Part shown: positions 1-11,891 of the stretch, piece after piece | How positions within the stretch are numbered: position 1 is the first letter of the stretch | Layout of the letters: each line of letters opens with the position of its first letter | DNA from: Hydractinia symbiolongicarpus | Taxonomy: Eukaryota > Cnidaria > Hydrozoa > Anthoathecata > Hydractiniidae | Direction of reading: 5' to 3' | DNA length: 64,000 bases | Assembly: GCF_029227915.1 (NCBI RefSeq) | Contig: NC_079882.1 | Span: 31,736,001 to 31,800,000 of the forward strand | Notes under the pieces: generated by a model | Database searches by the model: none | Told to the model about the DNA's origin: nothing | What the model saw: the letters and a program-made list of their open reading frames with translations, nothing else | Translations under genes and position numbers: made by a program

Positions 1-74
1 ACCAAGTTCGGGATTTACGGGAAATCGCGGGTTTTCGTTTGCCGGCGATTAAACTTCTTTTATTCAGCGTCTCA

Positions 75-96
75 TCAAAAATGAAAACATTTTTGA
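75..96 (+). other. Short dyad: 9-bp stem with AAAA loop (representative; recurs)
   Basis: TCAAAAATG at 75-83 and CATTTTTGA at 88-96 are perfect reverse complements around an AAAA loop at 84-87. The element recurs in monomers with the CATTTTTGA spelling. It is shortened in the CATTTTTAA, CATTTCTGA, TATTTTTGA and CATCAAAATTGAAAAC variants, so the subtypes differ in dyad strength. It lies beside the duplicated GTCTCAT word. Satellites at many eukaryotic centromeres carry short dyads able to form non-B structures; a role here is only inferred. Confidence 0.6.
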
Positions 97-2402
97 AAAC
101 TACAAGTCTCATGCGTTTTAGTGGTGAAAAAATAATTTAAAAAATCGTCGGGAAATGAGTTTACTCCCTGGGTACTTTCTTTGTATACTTTTGACTATAC
201 GGGCCGAGTCCGGGATTTACGGGAAATCGCGGATTTTCGTTTGCCGGCGATTAAACTTCTTTTATTCAGCGTCCCATAAAAAATGAAATAATTTTTGAAA
301 ACTTCAAGTCTCATGCGTTTAGTGGTAAAAAAATAATATAAAAAATCGTTCGGGAAATGAGTTTACTCCCTGGGTACTTTCTTTGTATACTTTTGACTAT
401 ACGGGCCAAGCCCGGGATTTACGGGAAATCGCGGGTTTTCGTTTGCCGGCGATTAAACTTCTTTTATTCAGCGTCTCATCAAAAATGAAAACATTTTTAA
501 AAACTACAAGTCTTATGCGTTTTAGTGGTGAAAAAATAATTTAAAAAATCGTTCTGGAAATGAGTTTACTCCCTGGGTACTTTCTTTGTATACTTTTGAC
601 TATACGGGCCGAGTCCGGGATTTAGGGAAATCTCAGGTTTCGTTTCCCGGCGATTAAACTGCTTTTATTCAGCGTCTCATCAAAAATGAAAACATTTTTG
701 AAAACTACAAGTCTCATGCGTTTTAGTGGTGAAAAAATAATTTAAAAAATCGTTCTGGAAATGAGTTTATTCCCTAGGTACTTTCTTTGTATACATGTGA
801 CTTTACGTGCCAAGCCCGGGATTTACGGGAAATCGCGGGTTTTCGTTTGCTGGCGATTAAACTGCTTTTATTCAGCGTCTCATCAAAAATGAAAACATTC
901 TTGAAAACTACAAGTCTCATGCGTTTTAGTGGTGAAAAAATAATTTAAAAAATCGTTCAGGAAATGAGTTTATTCCCTGGGTACTTTCTTTGTATACTTT
1001 TGACTATACGGGCCGAGTTCGGGATTTACGGGAAATCGCGGATTTTCGTTTGCCGGCGATTAAACTTCTTTTATTCAGCGTCCCATCAAATATGAAAATA
1101 TTTTTGAAAACTACAAGTCTCATGCGTTTAGTGGTAAAAAAATAATATAAAAAATCGTTCGGGAAATGATTTTACTCCCTGGGTACTTTCTTTGTATACT
1201 TTTGACTATACGGGCCGAGTCCAGGATTTACGGGAAATCGCAGGTTTTCGTTTGCCGGCGATTAAACTTCTTTTATTCAGCGTCTCATCAAAAATGAAAA
1301 CATTTTTAAAAAGTACAAGTCTGATGCGTTTTAGTGGTAAAAAGGAATTTAAAAAATCGTTCGGGAAATGAGTTTACTCCCTGGGTACTTTCTTTGTATA
1401 CTTTTGACTATACGGGCCAAGCCGGGATTTACGGGAAATCGCGGGTTTTCGTTTGCCGGCGATTAAACTTCTTTTATTCAGCGTCTCATCAAAAATGAAA
1501 ACATTTTTGAAAACTACAAGTCTCATGCGTTTTAGTGGTGAAAAAATAATTTAAAAATCGTCGGGAAATGAGTTTACTCCCTGGGTACTTTCTTTGTATA
1601 CTTTTGACTATACGGGCCGAGTCCGGGATTTACGGGAAATCGCGGATTTTCGTTTGCCGGCGATTAAACTTCTTTTATTCAGCGTCTCATCAAAAATGAA
1701 AACATTTTTAAAAACTACAAGTCTTATGCGTTTTAGTGGTGAAAAAATAATTTAAAAAATCGTTCTGAAAATGAGTTTACTCCCTGGGTACTTTCTTTGT
1801 ATACTTTTGACTATACGGGCCGAGTCCGGGATTTAGGGAAATCGCAGGTTTCGTTTCCCGGCAATTAAACTGCTTTTATTCAGCGTCTCATTAAAAATGA
1901 AAACATTTTTGAAAACTACAAGTCTCATGCGTTTTAGTGGTGAAAAAATAATTTAAAAAATCGTTCGGGAAATGAGTTTACTCCCTGGGTACTTTCTTTG
2001 TATACTTTTGACTATACGGGCCAAGCCGGGATTTACGGGAAATCGCGGGTTTTCGTTTGCCGGCGATTAAACTTCTTTTATTCAGCGTCTCATCAAAAAT
2101 GAAAACATTTTTAAAAACTACAAGTCTCATGGGTTTTAGTGGTGAAAAAATAATTTAAAAAATCGTTTTGGAAATGAGTTTACTCACAGGGTACTTTCTT
2201 TGTATACATTCGACTATACGTGCCAAGTCCGGGATTTACGGGAAATCGCGGGTTTTCGTTTGCCGGCGATTAAACTTCTTTTATTCAGCGTCTCATCAAA
2301 AATGAATACATTTTTGAAAACTACAAGTATCATGCGTTTTAGTGGTGAAAAAATAAGTTGAAAAATCGTTCGGGAAATGAGTTTACTCCCTGGGTACTTT
2401 CT

Positions 2403-2605
2403 TTGTATACTTTTGACTATACGGGCCAAGCCGGGATTTACGGGAAATCGCGGGTTTTCGTTTGCCGGCGATTAAACTTCTTTTATTCAGCGTCTCATCA
2501 AAAATGAAAACATTTTTAAAAACTACAAGTCTTATGCGTTTTAGTGGTGAAAAAAAAAATTTAAAAAATCGTTCGGGAAATGAGATTACTTCCTGGGTAC
2601 TTTCT
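2403..2605 (+). repeat. Representative 203-bp monomer
   Basis: One complete monomer, with the phase set arbitrarily at TTGTATAC. In order it holds a TTGTATAC box, a TTTTGACTATAC stretch (ATTCGAC in the other main subtype), a G-run region at 2423-2454, the GC palindrome GCCGGC with flanking CGATTAAAC, a pyrimidine-rich CTTCTTTTATTCAG arm, the GTCTCATCAAAAATGAAAAC segment, CTACAAGTC plus TTATGCG, an A/T tract (poly-A run then TTTAAAAAATCG), and AAATGAGNTTACT plus a GGGTAC tail. A consensus-like monomer is about 38% GC. GTATAC, CCCGGG and GCCGGC sites occur in many monomers, so digests with enzymes cutting these would be expected to give a ~203-bp ladder. Confidence 0.93.
2423..2454 (+). other. 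Potential G-quadruplex motif (representative; recurs in many monomers)
   Basis: Four GGG runs lie at 2423-2425, 2433-2435, 2442-2444 and 2452-2454, separated by loops CCAAGCC (7), ATTTAC (6) and AAATCGC (7). This fits the usual G3+N1-7 pattern. Monomers that read GCCCGGG instead of GCCGGG have a first loop of 8 and fit only the relaxed pattern. Monomers with TTTAGGG or TTACAGG, or with A replacing one of the Gs, lose or alter a run. The first loop can also pair as GGC-CAA-GCC, a competing mini-hairpin. The pattern is directly visible; folding in vivo is inference, and the long loops suggest modest stability. Confidence 0.6.
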
Positions 2606-3180
2606 TTGTATACATTCGACTATACGGGTCAAGCCCCGGATTTACGGGAAAACGCGGGATTTCGTTTGCCGGCGATTAAACCTCTTTCATTAAGCGTCTC
2701 ATCAAAAATGAAAACACTTTTGAAAACTACAAGTCTCATTCGTTTTAGTGGTGAAAAAATAATTTAAAAAATCGTTTGGGAAATGAGTTTACTCCCTGGG
2801 TACTTTCTTTGTATACTTTTGACTATACGGGCCGAGTCCGGGATTTACGGAAAATCGCGGATTTTCGTTTGCCGGCGATTAAACTTCTTTTATTCAGCGT
2901 CCCATCAAATATGAAATAATTTTTGAAAACTTCAAGTCTCATGCGTTTAGTGGTAAAAAAATAATATAAAAAATCGTTCGGGAAATGAGTTTACTCCCTG
3001 GGTACTTTCTTTGTATACTTTTGACTATACGGGCCAAGCCCGGGATTTACGGGAAATCGCGGGTTTTCGTTTGCCGGCGATTAAACTTCTTTTATTCAGC
3101 GTCTCATCAAAAATGAAAACATTTTTAAAAACTACAAGTCTTATGCGTTTTAGTGGCGAAAAAAAAATTTAAAAAATCGT

Positions 3181-3930
3181 TCTGGAAATGAGTTTACTCC
3201 CTGGGTACTTTCTTTGTATACCTTTGACTATACGGGCCGAGTCCGGGATTTAGGGAAATCGCAGGTTTCGTTTCCCGGCGATTAAATTGCTTTTATTCAG
3301 CGTCTCATCAAAAATGAAAACATTTTTGAAAACTACAAGTCTCATGCGTTTTAAATAATTTAAAAAATCGTTCGGAAAATGAGTTTACTCCCTGGGTACT
3401 TTCTTTGTATACTTTTGACTATACGGGCCAAGCCGGGATTTACGGGAAATCGCGGGTTTTCGTTTGCCGGCGATTAGACTTCTTTTATTCAGCGTCTCAT
3501 CAAAAATGAAAACATTTTTAAAAACTACAAGTCTCATGCGTTTTAGTGGTGAAAAAAAAATTTAAAAAATCGTTCTGGAAATGAGTTTACTCCCTGGGTA
3601 CTTTCTTTGTATACTTTTGACTATACGGGCCGAGTCCGGGATTTAGGGAAATCGCAGGTTTCGTTTGCCGGCGATTAAACTGCTTTTATTCAGCGTCTCA
3701 TCAAAAATGAAAACATTTTTGAAAACTACAAGTCTCATGCGTTTTAAATAATTTAAAAAATCGTTCGGGAAATGAGTTTACTCCCTGGGTACTTTCTTTG
3801 TATACTTTTGACTATACGGGCCAAGCCGGGATTTACGGGAAATCGCGGGTTTTCGTTTGCCGGCGATTAAACTTCTTTTATTCAGCGTCTCATCAAAAAT
3901 GAAAACATTTTTAAAAACTACAAGTCTCAT
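3181..3930. repeat. 2-mer HOR, period 393 bp, with 191-bp short monomers
   Basis: Monomers 3214-3404 and 3607-3797 are 191 bp because the GTGGTGAAAA part after GCGTTTTA is missing, so the text runs from GCGTTTTA directly into AATAATTTAAAAAATCG. Each is followed by a 202-bp monomer, giving two copies at a 393-bp period. Sequence matches at this shift run from about 3181 to about 3930, where CATGCG changes to CATGGGC. The shared deletion shows that the copies arose by duplication after the deletion. Confidence 0.8.
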
Positions 3931-6900
3931 GGGCTTTAGTGGTAAAAAAATAATATAAAAAATCGTTCGGGAAATGAGTTTACTCCCTGGGTACTTTCTT
4001 TGTATACTTTTGACTATACGGGCCAAGCCCGGGATTTACGGGAAATCGCGGGTTTTCGTTTGCCGGCGATTAAACTTCTTTTATTCAGCGTCTCATCGAA
4101 AATGAAAACATTTTTAAAAACTACAAGTCTTATGCGTTTTAGTGGTGAAAAAAAAATTTAAAAAATCGTTCGGGAAATGAGTTTACTCCCTGGGTACTTT
4201 CTTTGTATACTTTTGACTATACGGGCCAAGCCGGGATTTACGGGAAATCGCGGGTTTTCGTTTGCCGGCGATTAAACTTCTTTTATTCAGCGTCTCATCA
4301 AAAACAAAAACATTTTTAAAAACTACAAGTCTCATGGGCTTTAGTGGTGAAAAAATAATTTAAAAAATCGTTCTGGAAATGAGTTTACTCACAGGGTACT
4401 TTCTTTGTATACATTCGACTATACGTGCCAAGCCCGGGATTTATGGGAAATCGCGGGTTTTCGTTTGCCGGCGATTAAACTTCTTTTATTCAGCGTCTCA
4501 TCAAAAATGAATACATTTTTGAAAACTACAAGTCTCATGCGTTTTAGTGGTGAAAAAATAATTTAAAAAATCGTTCGGGAAATGAGTTTACTCCCTGGGT
4601 ACTTTCTTTGTATACTTTTGACTATACGGGCCAAGCCGGGATTTACGGGAAATCGCGGGTTTTCGTTTGCCGGCGATTAAACTTCTTTTATTCAGCGTCT
4701 CATCAAAAATGAAAACATTTTTAAAAACTACAAGTCTTATGCGTTTTAGTGGTGAAAAAATAATTTAAAAAATCGTTCTGGAAATGAGTTTACTCACAGG
4801 GTACTTTCTTTGTATACATTCGACTATACGGGCCAAGCCCGGGATTTACGGGAAATCGCGGGTTTTCGTTTTCCGGCGATTAAACCTCTTTCATTAAGCG
4901 TCTCATCAAAAATGAAAACATTATTGAAAACTACAAGTCTCATGCGTTTTAGTGGTGAAAAAAAAATTTAAAAAATCGTTCGGGAAATGAGATTACTTTC
5001 TGGGTACTTTCTTTGTATACATTCGACTATACGGGCCGAGTCCGGGATTTACGGGAAATCGCGGATTTTCGTTTGCCGGCGATTAAACTTCTTTTATTCA
5101 GCGTCCCATCAAATATGAAAATATTTTTGAAAACTACAAGTCTCATGCGTTTAGTGGTAAAAAAATAATATAAAAAATCGTTCGGGAAATGAGTTTACTC
5201 CCTGAGTACTTTCTTTGTATACTTTTGACTATACGGGCCAAGCCCGGGATTTACAGGAAATCGCGGGTTTTCGTTTGCCGGCGATTAAACTTCTTTTATT
5301 CAGCGTCTCATCAAAAATGAAAACATTTTTGAAAACTACAAGTCTCATGCGTTTTAGTGGTGAAAAAATAATTTAAAAAATCGTTCGGGAAATGAGTTTA
5401 CTCCCTGGGTACTTTCTTTGTATACTTTTGACTATACGGGCCAAGCCGGGATTTACGGGAAATCGCGTGTTTTCGTTTGCCGGTGATTAAACTTCTTTTA
5501 TTCAGCGTCTCATTAAAAATGAAAACATTTTTAAAAACTACAAGTCTTATGCGTTTTAGTGGTGAAAAAATAATTTAAAAAAATCGTTCTGGAAATGAGT
5601 TTACTCACAGGGTACTTTCTTTGTATACTTTTGACTATACGGGCCGAGTCCGGGGTTTACGGGAAATCGCGGGTTTTCGTTTGCCGGCGATTAAACTTCT
5701 TTTATTCAGCGTCTCATCAAAAATGAAAACATTTTTGAAAACTACAAGTCTCATGCGTTTTAGTGGTGAAAAAATAATTTGAAAAATCGTTCGGGAAATG
5801 AGTTTACTCCCTGGGTACTTTCTTTGTATACTTTTGACTATACGGGCCAAGCCGGGATTTACGGGAAATCGCGGGTTTTCGTTTGCCGGCGATTAAACTT
5901 CTTTTATTCAGCGTCTCATCAAAAATGAAAACATTTTTAAAAACTACAAGTCTTATGCGTTTTAGTGGTGAAAAAATAATTTAAAAAAACGTTCTGGAAA
6001 TGAGTTTACTCACAGGGTACTTTCTTTGTATACTTTTGACTATACGGGCCAAGCCCGGGATTTACGGGAAATCGCGGGTTTTCGTTTGCCGGCGATTAAA
6101 CTTCTTTTATTCAGCGTCTCATCAAAAATGAAAACATTTTTGAAAACTACAGGTCTCATGCGTTTTAGTGGTGAAAAAATAATTTAAAAAATCGTTCAAG
6201 AAATGAGTTTACTCCCTGGGTAATTTCTTTGTATACTTTTGACTATACGGGCCAAGCCGGGGTTTACGGGAAATCTCGGGTTTTCGTTTGCCGGCGATTA
6301 AACTTCTTTTATTCAGCGTCTCATCAAAAATGAAAACATTTTTGAAAACTACAAGTCTCATGCGTTTTAGTGGTGAAAAAATAAATTAAAAAATCGTTCT
6401 GGAAATGAGTTTACTCACAGGGTACTTTCTTTGTATACATTCGACTATACGGGCCAAGCCCGGGATTTACGGGAAATCGCGGGTTTTCGTTTGCCGGCGA
6501 TTAAACCTCTTTCATTAAGCGTCTCATCAAAAATGAAAACATTTCTGAAAACTACAAGTCTCATGCGTTTTAGTGGTGAAAAAAAAATTTAAAAAATCGT
6601 TCGGGAAATGAGTTTACTCCCTGGGTACTTTCTTTGTATACATTCGACTATACGGGCCAAGCCCGGGACTTACCGGCAATCGCGGGATTTCGTTTGCCGG
6701 CGATTAAACCTCTTTTATTAAGCGTCTCATCAAAAATGAAAACATTTTTGAAAACTACAAGTCTTATGCGTTTTAGTGGTGAAAAAATAATTTAAAAAAT
6801 CGTTCTGGAAATGAGTTTACTCACAGGGTACTTTCTTTGTATACTTTTGACTATACGGGCCAAGCCGGGATTTACGGGAAATCGCGGGTTTTCGTTTGCC

Positions 6901-7848
6901 GGCGATTAAACTTCTTTTATTCAGCGTCTCATCAAAAATAAAAACATTTCTAAAAACTACAATTCTTATGCGTTTTAGTGGTGAAAAAATAATTTAAAAA
7001 AACGTTCTGGAAATGAGTTTACTCACAGGGTACTTTCTTTGTATACTTTTGACTATACGGGCCAAGCCCGGGATTTACGGGAAATCGCGCGTTTTCGTTT
7101 GCCGGTGATTAAACTTCTTTTATTCAGCGTTTCATCAAAAATGAAAACATTTTTGAAAACTACAAGTCTCATGCGTTTTAGTGGTGAAAAAATAATTTAA
7201 AAAATCGTTCGGGAAATGAGTTTACTCCCTGGGTACTTTCTTTGTATACTTTTGACTATACGGGCCAAGCCGGGATTTACGGGAAATTGCGGGTTTTCGT
7301 TTGCCGGCGATTAAACTTCTTTTATTCAGCGTCTCATCAAAAATGAAAACATTTTTAAAAACTACAAGTCTTATGCGTTTTAGTGGTGAAAAAATAATTT
7401 AAAAAAACGTTCTGGAAATGAGTTTACTCACAGGGTACTTTCTTTGTATACTTTTGACTATACGGGCCAAGCCCGGGATTTACGGGAAATCGCGGGTTTT
7501 CGTTTGCCGGCGATTAAACTTCTTTTATTCAGCGTCTCATCAAAAATGAAAACATTTTTGAAAACTACAGGTCTCATGCGTTTTAGTGGTGAAAAAATAA
7601 TTTAAAAAATCGTTCAAGAAATGAGTTTACTCCCTGGGTACTTTCTTTGTATACTTTTGACTATACGGGCCAAGCCGGGATTTACGGGAAATCGCGGGTT
7701 TTCGTTTGCCGGCGATTAAACTTCTTTTATTCAGCGTCTCATCAAAAATGAAAACATTTTTAAAAACTACAAGTCTTTTGCGTTTTAGTGGTGAAAAAAT
7801 AATTTAAAAAATCGTTCGGGAAATGAGTTTACTCCCTGGGTACTTTCT

Positions 7849-9330
7849 TTGTATACTTTTGACTATACGGGCCAAGCCGGGATTTACGGAAAATCGCGGG
7901 TTTTCGTTTGCCGGTGATTAAACTTCTTTTATTCAGCGTCTCATCAAAAATGAAAACATTTTTAAAAACTACAAGTCTTATGCGTTTTAGTGGTGAAAAA
8001 ATAATTTAAAAAATCGTTCTGGAAATGAGTTTACTCACAGGGTACTTTCTTTGTATACTTTTGACTATACGGGCCGAGTCCGGGGTTTACGGGAAATCTC
8101 GGGTTTTCGTTTGCCGGCGATTAAACTTCTTTTATTCAGCGTCTCATCAAAAATGAAAACATTTTTGAAAACTACAAGTCTCATGCGTTTTAGTGGTGAA
8201 AAAATAAATTAAAAAATCGTTCTGGAAATGAGTTTACTCACAGGGTACTTTCTTTGTATACATTCGACTATACGGGCCAAGCCCGGGATGTACGGGAAAT
8301 CGCGGGTTTTCGTTTGCCGGCGATTAAACCTCTTTCATCAAGCGTCTCATCAAAAATGAAAACATTTCTGAAAACTACAAGTCTCATGCGTTTTAGTGGT
8401 GAAAAAATAATTTAAAAAATCGTTCGGGAAATGAGTTTACTCCCTGGGTACTTTCTTTGTATACTTTTGACTATACGGGCCAAGCCGGGATTTACGGAAA
8501 ATCGCGGGTTTTCGTTTGCCGGTGATTAAACTTCTTTTATTCAGCGTCTCATCAAAAATGAAAACATTTTTAAAAACTACAAGTCTTATGCGTTTTAGTG
8601 GTGAAAAAATAATTTAAAAAATCGTTCTGGAAATGAGTTTACTCACAGGGTACTTTCTTTGTATACTTTTGACTATACGGGCCGAGTCCGGGGTTTACGG
8701 GAAATCGCGGGTTTTCGTTTGCCGGCGATTAAACTTCTTTTATTCAGCGTCTCATCAAAAATGAAAACATTTTTGAAAACTACAAGTCTCATGCGTTTTA
8801 GTGGTGAAAAAATAATTTAAAAAATCGTTCGGGAAATGAGTTTACTCCCTGGGTACTTTCTTTGTATACTTTTGACTATACGGGCCAAGCCGGGATTTAC
8901 GGGAAATCGCGGGTTTTCGTTTGCCGGCGATTAAACCTCTTTCATCAAGCGTCTCATCAAAAATGAAAACATTTCTGAAAACTACAAGTCTCATGCGTTT
9001 TAGTGGTGAAAAAATAATTTAAAAAATCGTTCGGGAAATGAGTTTAGCCCCTGGGTACTTTCTTTGTATACTTTTGACTATACGGGCCAAGCCGGGATTT
9101 ACGGGAAATCGCGGGTTTTCGTTTGCCGGTGATTAAACTTCTTTTATTCAGCGTCTCATCAAAAATGAAAACATTTTTAAAAACTACAAGTCTTATGCGT
9201 TTTAGTGGTGAAAAAATAATTTAAAAAATCGTTCTGGAAATGAGTTTACTCACAGGGTACTTTCTTTGTATACTTTTGACTATACGGGCCGAGTCCGGGG
9301 TTTACGGGAAATCGCGGGTTTTCGTTTGCT
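7849..9330. repeat. 3-mer HOR, period ~608 bp
   Basis: Units start at 7849, 8457 and 9064. Each contains a monomer with CCGGTGATTAAAC, a monomer with GGGCCGAGTCCGGGGTTTACGG and, in units 1 and 2, a monomer with CCTCTTTCATCAAGCG. The third copy is followed for only about 270 bp. Differences include CCGGGATGTACGGG in unit 1 versus CCGGGATTTACGGG in unit 2. Confidence 0.75.
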
Positions 9331-11730
9331 GGCGATTAAACTTCTTTTATTCAGCGTCTCATCAAAAATGAAAACATTTTTAAAAACTACAAGTCTTATG
9401 CGTTTTAGTGGTGAAAAAATAATTTAAAAAAACGTTCTGGAAATGGGTTTACTCACAGGGTACTTTCTTTGTATACTTTTGACTATACGGGCCAAACCCG
9501 GGATTTACGGGAAATCGCGGATTTTCGTTTGCCGGCGATTAAACTTCTTTTATTCAGCGTCTCATCAAAAATGAAAACATTTTTGAAAACTACAGGTCTC
9601 ATGCGTTTTAGTGGTGAAAAAATAATTTAAAAAATCGTTCAAGAAATGAGTTTACTCCCTGGGTAATTTCTTTGTATACTTTTGACTATACGGGCCAAGC
9701 CGGGATTTACGGGAAATCGCGGGTTTTCGTTTGCCGGCGATTAAACTTCTTTTATTCAGCGTCTCATCAAAAATGAAAACATTTTTAAAAACTACAAGTC
9801 TTTTGCGTTTTAGTGGTGAAAAAATAATTTAAAAAATCGTTCTGGAAATGAGTTTACTCACAGGGTACTTTCTTTGTATACTTTTGACTATACGGGCCAA
9901 GCCCGGGGTTTACGGGAAATCTCGGGTTTTCGTTTGCCGGCGATTAAACTTCTTTTATTCAGCGTCTCATCAAAAATGAAAACATTTTTGAAAACTACAA
10001 GTCTCATGCGTTTTAGTGGTGAAAAAATAAATTAAAAAATCGTTCTGGAAATGAGTTTACTCACAGGGTACTTTCTTTGGATACATTCGACTATACGGGC
10101 CAAGCCCGGGATTTACGGGAAATCGCGGGTTTTCGTTTGCCGGCGATTAAACCTCTTTCATTAAGCGTCTCATCAAAAATGAAAACATTTCTGAAAACTA
10201 CAAGTCTCATGCGTTTTAGTGGTGAAAAAAAAATTTAAAAAATCGTTCGGGAAATGAGTTTACTCCCTGGGTACTTTCTTTGTATACATTCGACTATACG
10301 GGCCAAGCCCGGGACTTACGGGAAATCGCGGGATTTCGTTTGCCGGCGATTAAACCTCTTTTATTAAGCGTCTCATCAAAAATGAAAACAGTTTTAAAAA
10401 CTACAAGTCTTATGCGTTTTAGTGGTGAAAAAATAATTTAAAAAATCGTTCTGGAAATGAGTTTACTCACAGGGTACTTTCTTTGTATACTTTTGACTAT
10501 ACGGGCCAAGCCGGGATTTACGGGAAATCGCGGGTTTTCGTTTGCCGGCGATTAAACTTCTTTTATTCAGCGTCTCATCAAAAATGAAAACATTTTTAAG
10601 AACTACAAGTCTTATGCGTTTTAGTGGTGAAAAAATAATTTAAAAAAACGTTCTGGAAATGAGTTTACTCACAGGGTACTTTCTTTGTATACTTTTGACT
10701 ATACGGGCCAAGCCCGGGATTTACGGGAAATCGCGCGTTTTCGTTTGCCGGCGATTAAACTTCTTTTATTCAGCGTTTCATCAAAAATGAAAACATTTTT
10801 GAAAACTACAAGTCTCATGCGTTTTAGTGGTGAAAAAATAATTTAAAAAATCGTTCGGGAAATGAGTTTACTCCCTGGGTACTTTCTTTGTATACTTTTG
10901 ACTATACGGGCCAAGCCGGGATTTACGGGAAATCGCGGGTTTTCGTTTGCCGGCGATTAAACTTCTTTTATTCAGCGTCTCATCAAAAATGAAAACATTT
11001 TTAAAAACTAACAGTCTTATGCGTTTTAGTGGTGAAAAAATAATTTAAAAAAACGTTCTGGAAATGAGTTTACTCACAGGGTACTTTCTTTGTATACTTT
11101 TGACTATACGGGCCAAGCCCGGGATTTACGGGAAATCGCGGGTTTTCGTTTGCCGGCGATTAAACTTCTTTTATTCAGCGTCTCATCAAAAATGAAAACA
11201 TTTTTGAAAACTACAGGTCTCATGCGTTTTAGTGGTGAAAAAATAATTTAAAAAATCGTTCAAGAAATGAGTTTACTCCCTGGGTACTTTCTTTGTATAC
11301 TTTTGACTATACGGGCCAAGCCGGGATTTACGGGAAATCGCGGGTTTTCGTTTGCCTTTTCTTTTATTCAGCGTCTCATCAAAAATGAAAACATTTTTAA
11401 AAACTACAAGTCTTTTGCGTTTTAGTGGTGAAAAAATAATTTAAAAAATCGTTCTGGAAATGAGTTTACTCACAGGGTACTTTCTTTGTATACTTTTGAC
11501 TATACGGGCCAAGCCCGGGGTTTACGGGAAATCTCGGGTTTTCGTTTGCCGGCGATTAAACTTCTTTTATTCAGTGTCTCATCAAAAATGAAAACATTTT
11601 TGAAAACTACAAGTCTCATGCGTTTTAGTGGTGAAAAAATAAATTAAAAAATCGTTCTGGAAATGAGTTTACTCACAGGGTACTTTCTTTGTATACATTC
11701 GACTATACGGGCCAAGCCCGGGATTTACGG
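9320..11730. repeat. 8-mer HOR, period ~1,621 bp, about 0.8 kb retained in each copy
   Basis: The marker ACTACAGGTCTC (normally ACTACAAGTCTC) occurs at 9593 and 11214, and CGGGGTTTACGGGAAATCTCGGG follows it in both places. The match runs from about 9320-10110 to about 10940-11730 and ends where the second copy reads AATCGCGCG. The same CAGGTCTC marker at 6150, 7568 and 16880 shows that older copies are spread at 7- and 10-monomer spacings. Confidence 0.7.
11293..11485. repeat. Deleted 193-bp monomer
   Basis: After CGTTTGCC near 11357 the usual GGCGATTAAAC is missing and TTTTCTTTTATTCAG follows directly, a net loss of about 9-10 bp. The GC palindrome GCCGGC is destroyed. The equivalent monomer one HOR period earlier (around 9730) is intact, so this is a private deletion in the second copy. 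Confidence 0.8.
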
Positions 11731-11891
11731 GAAATCGCGCGTTTTCGTTTGCCGGCGATTAAACTTCTTTTATTCAGCGTTTCATCAAAAATGAAAACAT
11801 TTTTGAAAACTACAAGTCTCATGCGTTTTAGTGTTGAAAAAATAATTTAAAAAATCGTTCGGGAAATGAGTTTACTCCCTGGGTACTTTCT

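Noticed and set aside
2214-2429. Minus-strand 71-codon frame (MARIVKSIQRKYPGSK...) that recurs dozens of times
   Set aside because: It is the satellite read in one frame across a monomer junction. It overlaps plus-strand frames in the same DNA, appears and disappears with single indels, and shows no domain, ribosome-binding or splice context.
2603-2632. A true CENP-B box
   Set aside because: The spacing between TTCG and CGGG is 6, not 7, so the required A and half-site phase do not fit. Kept only as a low-weight finding.
11357-11372. Insertion of foreign sequence at TTTGCCTTTTCTTTTATTC
   Set aside because: The text is explained by loss of GGCGATTAAAC and two extra T; no foreign bases remain.
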